Origin: Aphelidium insulamus
Taxonomy: Eukaryota > Aphelidiomycota > Aphelidea > Aphelidiaceae
Length of the DNA stretch: 64,000 nucleotides
Direction: 5' to 3'
Assembly: GCA_036784855.1 (NCBI GenBank)
Contig: JAZDSV010000017.1
Span: forward strand, 186,001 to 250,000
Part shown: positions 33,852 to 45,895 of the stretch, piece after piece
How positions within the stretch are numbered: the stretch's first letter is position 1
Layout: every line of letters starts with the position of its first letter
Position numbers and translations under genes: made by a program
The notes under the pieces: generated by a model
What the model was told of the DNA's origin: nothing
The model's database searches: none
Seen by the model: only the letters and a program-made list of their open reading frames with translations

Positions 33852-34603
33852 CTAACCACTTGCTGCATCTGCAGCAGCTTCATGCACATGTCGGCACACA
33901 CAATCCTCAATGCAGTCTGCCATAATATGATAGAAGTAAGCCATGCATTCACTTACTCTAGCTTTGTGGACACAAGAATTGATGACGGCCTTCCATCCGT
34001 CATTGCCGAAGGTTTTGTAATAGTACAGCTTTATTGTTGCTGCGTGCGGAAACTCGCTGCCGTTACATGTGGCAGCACATTTGAATACCAGTAGTGAGGC
34101 AACGTCTGAAACTGCTGTCAAAGCACCAAAAAATGATCGACTTGAAATTCTACGCATTCTGACCGCCAACAATCACTTTCAACATCTTCGCCGAAGATGT
34201 ATTCCGATCACAGCTGCACAATTTGTAAATCATACAAACCATTATACAGCTTTTACCATGACGATCGAAACGCAGCTAATTCTCACGCCAGTCAACGTCC
34301 GTGGTGAACCACGCCTTGCTCAGTATACAATCGAAGCCGTCGTGCAGGTCGATCACTACAAAGGGCAAAAAATCGTCGTACTCTCCTACTGTGATACTCA
34401 GCATGGCGGCGCCGTGGTTCTCACACGTCGCCCCCATTTGGCAGCCGCACCTCGCGTCCATTACCTTCCGTGGATGTGACGGCCAGTGCCATGCACTGCA
34501 CCAGGGAATTAGACGAAGCTGTGCGTGGCGCCGGGTTCAAAGAGAAAGTTTGCTGTTCCAGACACATATAGCTGCCCGTCACATTAGACGCCGCTGAGTG
34601 CAC
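33852..34603 (-). mobile_element. Degenerate LTR-retrotransposon gag/protease relic (tentative)
   Basis: On the minus strand two overlapping frames carry a pattern typical of Ty3-like retroelement proteases and the following segment: VRLPNGGDV, then LSITVGEYDDFLPFVVIDL, GFDCILSKAWF and DVDWR, matching the retroelement layout 'LADG..., ...F.V..L.GFDVILG..WL......IDW'. The catalytic D-T/S-G is not visible. The pieces are in different frames with stops between them, and no reverse transcriptase or LTRs were found nearby. I read it as a short dead fragment. The plus strand of the same interval also has an open frame with no recognisable homology. Confidence 0.4.
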
Positions 34604-34943
34604 TGTTACACATCTGGACTCTCCTAGGATATCTCCCTGGGGACCGTAAGGTGAGCTTTAAGGTCGAATACAAGCGACACAAAGTAGTAAAGAAATCTCT
34701 ATGGGCCCTCGAACGGAATCGAAACGTTAGTCACACTTTACAGTGGTGCAGAAAAATGTCTGATCACTTAATAATAGATGGACGACACTTGAGCCGAAAC
34801 CTCTCGCACTAGCTTCCTAAATATACAACGATAATTCTTAAGCCCGTCGCAAGTGATCATTTTGGCATCACTCTGACCAATCGGGTGAAAGTACATCGTG
34901 CAATCACTCGTCGGATGCAACGATATGCTTCTCTAAAAGACAC
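34604..34943. other. Gene-free stretch
   Basis: Upstream region of the gene at 34944. No gene, repeat or RNA recognised. Confidence 0.4.
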
Positions 34944-35984
34944 ATGGAACAACAACAACTTAAAACCGTGGGCTATCGCGTGTACTCCGAGCATATCTAT
35001 TTGAAACGCGCTCTTTCCGCATGTCTGGTTGCATCCGGCTCGTACGGCACTGTTGAGCACTCACTGCTTGCGCCGTGCGCAATCATTGGTCCCGAAACAG
35101 TTCGCGGGCATTTTGCTGTGTGTTCGGGTACATCAGCCAACGTGTGCCTTTTTGAAACGCTTCTTCAAGCAACACTGTCGCCGCTTAATGCGCCCTTCGA
35201 GGTGGACCCCGACAGCGACAGTTTAGTGGGCCTCTATGGCCACGTTACTATTAAAAAATCGATCCCGCAACTCTTGCGCAACGCAAGCTCTGGCGCAAAC
35301 ATCGCAATGGTGTACACACTCAGCGAGCCGGTGGGAGAGATTCGCCCAATTCTCGGCAAAGTTGCCTCAGCGGCGGGCTCCGCTATCGATTTTGCACTCG
35401 AACCAACAGTCCAGGGCGTGGCCGGCGCGTTAAAGGCCTTGGCGGGACGCGAGCTCATTGTCGAAACACTTTCTTTCGGAGTTTTTCGCATCGGTATCGG
35501 GAGCGAAGAGTCGGTGCGTGGTAGCGAAATTTTGCGCAAGGCGCAGGAGGCAGTAACACTGTGGCCAGCCAACAGCATCATGTTCCTTGGCATGGTTGGT
35601 GCCAAGATTTTCGCCGGCCCCGACCTCGTCAAAGTGACAGAGGGCATTCGGGTGCGCGTGTACGGCACGCACGAGCTGGCCGGTGTTCCAGTACTGGAAG
35701 CCGGTGATTCTGCCGTCGATACAGCCTCGCGATCGCGTGATGGCAGCGGTCTGTTCCATGACAGACTCACAAAATTGGCTGATCGCGGCTTCTCGGCGGA
35801 TCAGATCGCCCAGCTCATCCAGCTTGAATTGCAAATAGAATTGCAAAACTCGCGGCTCGAAACCATCAAAGCACTTCGTGAGAGCGGCGTCTCGGCGAGC
35901 GACATTGCGCGGCTCGAAACCATCAAAGCACTTCGTGAGAGCGGCGTCTCGGCGAGCGACATTGCCAAGTTTTTCAATCAATAA
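34944..35984 (+). CDS. Unrecognised intronless protein with C-terminal 19-residue repeats
   Basis: 346 residues in one exon. No family recognised and no signal peptide. The N-terminal 270 residues are a mixed alpha/beta, fairly hydrophobic domain with alanine- and glycine-rich strands (VASAAGSAIDFALEPTVQGV) and no obvious catalytic motif. The tail is helical: LIQLELQIELQNS followed by two perfect copies of a 19-residue unit (RLETIKALRESGVSASDIA) and the end KFFNQ. An earlier imperfect relative of the unit precedes them (KLADRGFSADQIAQLIQ), so the array has grown by tandem duplication. The gene sits among a retroelement relic and a dead F-box/repeat gene, and unlike its conserved neighbours has no intron, so horizontal origin is possible but unproven. 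Confidence 0.65.
   Translation: MEQQQLKTVGYRVYSEHIYLKRALSACLVASGSYGTVEHSLLAPCAIIGPETVRGHFAVCSGTSANVCLFETLLQATLSPLNAPFEVDPDSDSLVGLYGHVTIKKSIPQLLRNASSGANIAMVYTLSEPVGEIRPILGKVASAAGSAIDFALEPTVQGVAGALKALAGRELIVETLSFGVFRIGIGSEESVRGSEILRKAQEAVTLWPANSIMFLGMVGAKIFAGPDLVKVTEGIRVRVYGTHELAGVPVLEAGDSAVDTASRSRDGSGLFHDRLTKLADRGFSADQIAQLIQLELQIELQNSRLETIKALRESGVSASDIARLETIKALRESGVSASDIAKFFNQ
35853..35966 (+). repeat. Two exact 57-bp tandem repeats in coding sequence
   Basis: Units at 35853-35909 and 35910-35966 differ only in the last base (G versus C). Each encodes RLETIKALRESGVSASDIA. Near identity at silent sites shows a recent duplication. Confidence 0.95.
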
Positions 35985-36002
35985 ATATTGCCATGCTTGA
36001 CG

Positions 36003-36176
36003 CATATTTCGATATTTTTGGCCGACAATGTCGGCGTCGCAATAAGGAGACGATATACACTCTACTGTGGTTATAGATTTTGAAATGACATATCTTGATA
36101 TATTTGGCCGACACTATCGGCGTCGCAATAAGCGAACGACATGCACTCTACTATTGTTATAGATTTTGGAATGACC
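36003..36176 (+). repeat. Diverged tandem duplication with small hairpin
   Basis: About 87 bp repeated twice just after the stop of the 34944 gene. Each copy contains TTTGGCCGACA followed by a TCGGCGTCGCAATAAG block. In the first copy GCCGACA-A-TGTCGGC forms a 7-bp stem; in the second the stem is shortened to 5 bp. Both lie 20-130 bp downstream of the coding end, so they may act in 3'-end formation, or simply be a duplicated 3' region. Confidence 0.7.
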
Positions 36177-36340
36177 AGACATTCATAGACGTCCGGAGGA
36201 AATCTACTGTCCCAAACTGAGATTTCTTAATTTAAGCACATCATATATGCCCAGCGGCGAGCTATAAACTACCGCTTAATAGAATAATTTTGTACATCAC
36301 CGGAAAGTCATTTGTTGCATTTACGCCAGCTATATTTCAT

Positions 36341-37560
36341 ATGATGCATATTATGGACACAACGGCCCAACACCGACTACCACCTGAACTGTGTTACGAA
36401 ATTATTCTACACTTCGGCAAAGGCCATTATTTACGAGTGACTTCAGTCTGCCGAGACTTAAGAGGTCAATATTGGTCCAGATATGGCAGCAAAACCAAAC
36501 ATAAGTCACCACTTACAACAAATGAAGTGGGCACATGCAAATGGATGTCCGTGGGATGAAGATACGTGTGAGAGTGCGGCACACTTTGGACCCCCAAATG
36601 TTTTGCAGTGGGCGTGCGCTAATGGATGTCCATGGAATGATTACACGTATTTTTTTGCGGCAGATGGCGGGCACTTGGAAGTGCTTCAGTGGGCTCGTGC
36701 CAATGGATGTCCGTGGAATAAGGATACATGTGCCAGAGCTGCAATACATGGGCACTTGGCTGAAATGGGCCCGTGTCAATGGATGTCAGTGGGATAGCAA
36801 ACTTGCTCTTATGCCGCAATGTGTAGAAACTTGGAATTGCTGCAATGGGCACGGGAACAAGGCTGTCTGTAGAATGCGCAGACATGCGCTTTTGCTGAGG
36901 AAAGTGGACACTTGCACATGCTGCAATGGACGCGTGCTAATGGATGTCCGTGGGAAAAAGATACATGCGCATTGACTGCATATGGTGGGTACGTAGAAGT
37001 GTTACAGTGGGCGCGTGCTAATGGATGTCCCTGGAATACGCATACGTGTTCAATTGGTGCAATGAACGGGCACCTGGCAGTGCTGCAATGGGCCCATGCT
37101 AATGGATGTTCTTGGGATAGCTATACGTGTACTTATGCCGCAGAGAGGGGGCAGCTGGAGAGATTGCAGTGGGCTCGTGCCTACGGCTGTCCGTGGGATG
37201 AAGATACGTGTGCGTAAGCAGCTTTCAATCGACAGTTGTCAGTGTTACAGTGGGCACGCGCAAATGGATGTCCGTGGAATGCATCGACATGTTCACTAGC
37301 GGCACGCAACGGACACTTGGATGTACTTGGATGTGTTGCAGTGGGTGCGTGCCCACGGATGCCCTTGGGATGAGAATACATGCACATATGCTGCAATGGG
37401 CAGTCACCTTGAGGTGTTGAAGTGGGCACGAGCGAATGGGTGTCCGTGGGATAGAGAGACATATCGTCGTGCCGCAGAGCGGGGACATCTAGAGTGCTGC
37501 GATGACCATGCGCTAATGGTTGTCCGTGTTCTGAGATTGCATAAAGATCTTTCAACGCAC
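36341..37560 (+). pseudogene. F-box plus ankyrin-type repeat gene, multiply frameshifted
   Basis: The 5' part reads HRLPPELCYEIILHFGKGHY and SVCRDLRGQYW, an F-box-like start. It is followed by about a dozen units of 26 residues of the form VLQWARANGCPWDEDTCAYA-AERGHLE, an ankyrin-related repeat common in protists, oomycetes and giant viruses. The repeats move between all three frames (changes near 36510, 36770, 36830-36910 and 37300) and there is an in-frame TAA at 37215-37217. The last unit ends in non-homologous sequence. The 78-bp periodicity remains clear, so decay is recent relative to the expansion. If intact it would resemble SCF substrate-adaptor proteins. Confidence 0.85.
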
Positions 37561-37683
37561 TCTACCCACAAGACGAGTATCAGCGGGCGCTCGTCGACAT
37601 TATTCCCCGCATTGCCACTTACGTTGCGTCTGATTGGATGGCACGACGGTTACATGGTTACATATTTGGTTACATAGCGACTC

Positions 37684-37750
37684 TATTTACAGTATTTAAC
37701 TGCAACAGTACTGCAACAGTACTGTTGCATGCAGTTAAATACTGTAAATA
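37684..37750. repeat. 67-bp nested palindrome (foldback)
   Basis: Perfect 21-bp inverted arms (37684-37704 and 37730-37750) enclose a second perfect 18-bp palindrome (37712-37729, TGCAACAGTACTGTTGCA). Part of the arm (ATTTAACTGCAACA) occurs again at about 37767-37779. It lies about 100 bp upstream of the mannosidase start. It could be a small foldback element or a cruciform-forming site. Confidence 0.9.
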
Positions 37751-37846
37751 CATATTACATATAATATTTAACTGCAACATTAAAGCACTTATTAAAGCTA
37801 TTTCTATACAGACTTTATCACACTCTTACTGTTCAGTCAGCCGCCA

Positions 37847-40248
<2,402 letters not shown>

Positions 40249-40330
40249 ACTTATTTGTGACATGTATGCACAGTGCGTACAATTGAGAGTAATCTATGTC
40301 TGTATGTCTGTCAAGCATCTGTCCATCCAG

Positions 40331-40534
40331 TTACAGCGCGTTGCGGCACTGTCCCTGCCAACAGTGCCGTGACCGCCAGCAGCCAGCCACGCGCATAGTG
40401 GTCCACAGCGCCGGGCCCACCAGGATCAACAGTGGCATGCGCGTGACCACTGCGACCGGCACCATCATTGTGCTGGTCACGGCCACAACGGCCATGTCGC
40501 GCGCCCACACTGATGGGTTCAGGCGCTTGTTCAT
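40331..40534 (-). CDS. Possible small two-pass membrane protein
   Basis: From the Met at 40534 the frame reads MNKRLNPSVWARDMAVVAVT and holds two hydrophobic stretches (about residues 12-30 and 37-50) before a short Cys/Arg/Trp-rich tail, 67 residues in all. An upstream exon in 40560-40631 joined by an intron ending TTTAG is possible. The pattern resembles small integral membrane proteins of mitochondria or ER, but no family could be named. It lies convergent to the mannosidase. Existence is uncertain. Confidence 0.3.
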   Translation of the reverse strand: MNKRLNPSVWARDMAVVAVTSTMMVPVAVVTRMPLLILVGPALWTTMRVAGCWRSRHCWQGQCRNAL

Positions 40535-40548
40535 CGAATGAAGCTTCA

Positions 40549-41078
40549 CCTAAATTACTAGGAATGAAGTTAAATAGCTCATTCGCCGTTGCCAGCGCAC
40601 GGATGACCACGTGGCTGTGATGGAATGACACACGTGTGTGACATGGTGCACGTAATTGCAGTCATATGCTGATGTACTCGGTGTTCAAGTAGTTAATTAA
40701 GCGCACGATAGCTAGACGACAGTATCAGCAGTGAGATGTACAAGAAGACTGTGTAATGTTGTTGAAGCGGCAAAAATCTTATTCGAGTGTTGCTCGAATC
40801 TCTTCATAATTGTCCTTTTATATTCCATCTACCGCGGGAAGCTTTTTTAGCAAGCTAGCAGCTGTCCAGCTAATGCCAGGGAGCCGATCAGCCAGCCGGC
40901 GACCGGCCAATCGACCGCTGCCGGGCGTCACTCGGCGCCGCTGCCGTTAAATAGACCTCTTGACTACCGCGCGCGCTCTCAGCTATAATAATCTAATCTT
41001 ATAATAGTAACTATCTATTATCACGGTTATTATCTACAACACAATAGTTACAGGCAGAAAGAAAGACAGACAGACAGC
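40549..41078. other. Promoter region of the LIM gene
   Basis: No gene recognised beyond possible 5' sequence of the small minus-strand frame. The stretch just before 41079 is AT-rich (TATAATAATCTAATC) followed by an AAAGAAAGACAGACAGACAG tract, likely the 5' untranslated region. Confidence 0.35.
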
Positions 41079-42193
<1,115 letters not shown>

Positions 42194-42323
42194 TAGTTGT
42201 GGCGGTGTATCATTGACAGCGCATTGCTGGATACTCAACTCTATAAAATATATAAAAGTAATTCATGCATGATATGATTATATATATAATATATTGGACA
42301 TGGATGTGTAGGCACTACACACA

Positions 42324-42650
42324 CTATCGAGCGCGGCACATTTGTTGTGGCAGTGGCTCGACCGGAGGCGGTGGCGCAACTGGCGGGGATGGCGGCAGGA
42401 CTGGTGGCGGACACGGGGCAGATGGCGGCGGCGGTGGCGGCGGTGGCGGTGGGGGCGGAGTGGTGGGTGTGGTGGTGCAGTTACACTGTGGAACGGGGAG
42501 CACGGCGCCGGGTGTCACTGGCACAGCCGGCATGGGCGGCCATGGAGAATTGATGGGTGGCGCCTGGCCGTATGACGAGTCGGCTGTCACAGTGAGGAAC
42601 GCGTATGTCACTGTCGCAAGCAGCGCGCAAATTGTTGTTGACAGCTTCAT
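42324..42650 (-). CDS. Secreted polyproline protein
   Basis: 108 residues, one exon. The signal peptide is MKLSTTICALLATVTYAFLT. The mature part is proline-dominated with a run of 12 prolines, an NCT sequon, and cysteines flanking the proline core (QCNC, APCPP, QQMC). No enzyme domain. Similar small Pro-rich secreted proteins sit in cell walls or adhesive coats. The opposite strand has a longer open frame only because polyproline complements to polyglycine; signal peptide and start favour the minus strand. A CTA microsatellite is directly upstream. Confidence 0.6.
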   Translation of the reverse strand: MKLSTTICALLATVTYAFLTVTADSSYGQAPPINSPWPPMPAVPVTPGAVLPVPQCNCTTTPTTPPPPPPPPPPPPSAPCPPPVLPPSPPVAPPPPVEPLPQQMCRAR

Positions 42651-42682
42651 CGATTAAATACTATTAAGTGCTTCCAGCAATA

Positions 42683-42734
<52 letters not shown>
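42683..42734. repeat. (CTA)n microsatellite
   Basis: About 17 perfect CTA units, 30-85 bp upstream of the polyproline gene start at 42650. Confidence 0.95.
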
Positions 42735-42735
<1 letters not shown>

Positions 42736-43118
42736 TGATTATTGTTATAATAACAGAAAGTGCGAGAGTTATCTGCCCGCAGAGGCCTCTTATAGCCGGC
42801 AGAGATCGCGATGGGATCGGTGCAGCCCGCCTCGATCAATCGTCGCTGTCATTGGTGGATTGCTGATTATTGATTGATTGCAATGCTGATTGCTGCCTGC
42901 TTATCAGGTATCAGTGCCTGCTTGCATGCACAGGGTCCGCCATACACTGGCCATCTGTACATCTTTTAATAAAGAAGTTCATACTTTGAATAGTTCAGTT
43001 ACTTGTGCAATATTATTAATGATGTGAATAAAAGTTTTTCCACATTCACACAGCTGTGTATTGTGGGGGTTTATTGTTCACACAGCTTGAACTACAATCA
43101 CTCCACAAACTACAATCA
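42735..43118. other. Gene-free stretch between divergent genes
   Basis: Lies between the start of the minus-strand polyproline gene and the start of the plus-strand EF-hand gene; serves both promoters. Nothing else recognised. Confidence 0.4.
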
Positions 43119-44056
43119 ATGGGCGCATCATCGTCATCGTCGGCGCCGCTCTCGGCCGATGATATCCGCGACCTGCAGCGCGTGTCTCACTGTGCGTTAT
43201 CTCCCGATATATATATATATATATATACATATTCATTTGTAGTCACCGCCAGCGAGATCGACGCGCTGTACCGCCGTTTCGTCCGGCTGGACCGCGATGA
43301 CAGCGGCACCATCTCCACACAAGAGTTCATGGCCATACCAGAGCTGGCCATGAACCCGCTGGCGCCCCGTGTGGTCCCCGTCCTCCTGCAGCACTACTAT
43401 CAGCAGCAGTCGCCGGTGCAGAGTGATCCCATCGCACCGCAGCATTCTACAACGACAACCAGTACGACTACAACTACAACCAATACAGCCACGACAGACA
43501 CGACCGCCAGCGACGAGGTCACATTCACAGACTTTGTGCGCGCACTCTCCATATTCCACCCAAAGACGCCGCTGGTGCAGAAGCTGCAGTGTATGTCTAC
43601 CAATATTGTACATACTCTGTCTAATACTAATACTAGTACATGTAGTTGCATTCCGCGTCTATGACATTGACGGCGACGGCGTAATTGACCGGCAAGAACT
43701 CCTGACCATCATGCAGATGATGGCCGGTGATCATTTGGTTAGTAATTATGTCTACACATTTATATATGTAATCTCTGTTAACTGTGTGTGTGTGTGTGTG
43801 TGCCAGGGCCACGAGGAACTGTTGCCCGTGGTGGAGGCGTGCATGCAGTCTGTGGCAGACACGGCCAAGCCTGATGGAGTGCCAACAGCTGCAGACAATG
43901 ACATCAACGACCAGGCCGCAGCCATCACATTCGATGATTTCCAGCGGGTTAGTCTTGTATTATATACATATATTCAATACATGTATAATGCTTACCCTTG
44001 TGCAGATATTTGCAGACAACAGCGCGGTGGCAGAGCGGCTTACAATCAAGTTTTGA
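43119..44056 (+). CDS. Calcineurin B-like EF-hand protein
   Basis: Ca2+-sensing regulatory subunit of calcineurin or a CHP-type relative. Five exons (43119-43191, 43243-43590, 43646-43737, 43807-43947, 44006-44056), 234 residues. It starts MGASSSSS, an N-myristoylation sequence. After the first junction HFTASEIDALYRRF matches the family. EF-hand 1 (DRDDSGTISTQEF) and EF-hand 3 (DIDGDGVIDRQEL, preceded by KLQFAFRVYD) are canonical; EF-hand 2 is replaced by a Thr/Gln-rich insert of about 35 residues, and EF-hand 4 (NDINDQAAAITFDDF) is degenerate with an insertion. It is therefore longer than the usual 170-175 residues and probably binds two calcium ions. Intron 1 holds an AT dinucleotide run and intron 3 a GT run. 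Confidence 0.82.
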
Positions 44057-44142
44057 AGTGTATAAATGTACTTGTTATTCAAAGTATTCAAAATGTATTT
44101 GGATGTAAAAACAGTGATGTACAAGTGCAATCGACACACACA

Positions 44143-45734
44143 TCAGTTGGAGCGCCGCCTTTGTCGCCCGCCAGTTGGCCGCAATCGGAGTCTGGCCTCT
44201 TCAATGGAGCTGGCAAACGTGGCCGATGGTGGCCGTGGCAGAATTGCTGTTGCTGCTGTTGATGGGATATCTGTGTCCGCGGCATTGTCTTGGTCACTTT
44301 GTCTGCCAGGAGACAGTGATCGGCTGTCTTGCTTCCTCTCCTGCTCACTGCCAGAAGTGTCCGGGTCAACGTGGCCAGACAGGGCATTGTTGTTGATGTC
44401 CAGTGCATCATCTTCAACATCATCGCTGTGAGAGTCTTGACTGGACAGTGTCGGCGATGCATTCACGGCGAGCAGGTCTGCTGGCTGTGGCAGTGACAGC
44501 GACGACAGCGATGACGATGGAGAAGATGGCGAGTCTCCCGGCGAAGACAACAGCGGCGACAGTGGCATGTCTGGCGGCGGTGACGGCAATCGGCGTCCCC
44601 TCCTGGCCGTGGTCTTTGACGGTTTGGCAGAGGAGGATGTCACTGTGCGTGCCGGTCTCCGCCTTCCCCGCAGAGGCGATGAGGGAGCACTAGGATTGGC
44701 CATCATTCGATGATCACCACGTAGATCGCGGCGGCCCAGCAGCAACCACAGTGCCACGATATAGACGGCCGTCTGCACCACTGTCATGGCCAGCACCACG
44801 CACACGGCCACCAGCACTCGGTAGCGGTACATCAGATAGGCCACGCCGTCAAACACTGCGGCCACCGTGAGCCGCGCCGAGTAAATGTGCGGCCACTGTT
44901 GCGCCTCGTGACTGCTTGCCATTGACGTGGATGCACGGCCGGGACACACCAGCAGCCGGGCGTGCGTGACAGGCAGACCGCCGACATCGCCCCCGCCCGC
45001 CAGGTCATCAATTAGGTTGATGTGCAGCAGCTGGCGGTTATGCCAACTGTTCCACAGCAGCTGGGCCGGCAGCCGCGTCAGAGCCTGTGCCGCGCGCAAC
45101 CACTGCGACTTGTGCGTCAGGATGGCATCGCGAAAGTGTCGATGGAGCAGGCGGCCGTGTTGCCGCACACGCCCGCCCTCTGCCCACTCATCCGTAGTGG
45201 TGGTATCTGTTGTTGTGTAGGGAACGTGCAGCAGCTCCACGCCCACGGCAAAGTTGCCAATCTGTTCATTGTGCGGTGTGTCGGGCATGTCCAGCTCGGC
45301 CCAGACGCGGTAGCGCTGCCCGGCTGCCAGTGCCTGTTCATATAGTTATAGTGGTTCATGGTGTGTATAGTAGTATGTATGTATAGCAGTATGTGTGTAT
45401 AGATACCCGCGTGTGTCCAGCAGCGCCCAGGGACACCAGACCCGAGACACACTGCACGGCAGTAACATCGCCACCACCAGCACCACCACCTGCCACATCA
45501 GAAGTAGGAAGCCACTGCAGGTGCACCGTGTGCGCGTGGAACGGGGGCGGTATGATGGCCGAGTAGGTGAGCCAGTACAGCAGGCACGACACCACCAGCG
45601 ACACTGGGCACTCACCATGTTGTTGGACACCGAGGGATATGATGGATGCACATACCGGCACCCACCGCGGCCACAATGAAGGCCTGACCAAGCCGGTATT
45701 GGATGCGCCACCCAGAACGCGCAGTGGGCGGCAT
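44143..45734 (-). CDS. Seipin, lipid-droplet biogenesis protein
   Basis: ER membrane protein that organises lipid-droplet budding. Three exons (45734-45656, 45603-45407, 45333-44143), 488 residues, phases consistent. First transmembrane segment after splicing: FIVAAVGAVSLVVSCLLYWL, followed by TYSAIIPPPF and the lumenal beta-sandwich (VHLQWLPTSDVAG, AGQRYRVWAELDMPDT, NEQIGNFAVGVELLHV, KSQWLRAAQALTRLPAQLLW). The second membrane segment is around LVAVCVVLAMTVVQTAVYIV. The cytosolic tail of about 200 residues is rich in Pro, Ser and acidic residues and has no known domain; it is much longer than in yeast seipin and resembles the long tails of animal seipins. The RVWAELDMPDTPHNEQIGNF block is diagnostic. 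Confidence 0.9.
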
Positions 45735-45895
45735 CGCTGTGTATGCAGACGTGTAAATATAATATCGCTGAGCGCGTGTCACAGAACTAATATGCAGAGT
45801 CACAGAAGCAGTGTTCACACTTCATGTCAAGCAGTGTGCATATTTATATTTTTACGCTATATTTTTATTGCATATGCTTCCCGTGCCATCTCTCA

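Noticed and set aside
34069-34479. Plus-strand frame of 136 residues with EAVVQVDHYKGQKIVVLSY.
   Set aside because: No recognisable family; the retroelement-like pattern on the minus strand explains the interval better, though not with certainty.
35236-36005. Long minus-strand frames opposite the 34944 gene.
   Set aside because: Shadows of a GC-rich coding strand; repeats and start context fit the plus strand, and no minus-strand homology was seen.
42265-42657. Gly-rich frame on the plus strand opposite the polyproline gene.
   Set aside because: It is the complement of the proline codons; the minus strand has a good signal peptide and the plus strand frame has none.
42668-42877. Poly-Tyr and poly-Ser open frames on opposite strands.
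   Set aside because: Produced by the (CTA)n repeat; no leader, no homology.
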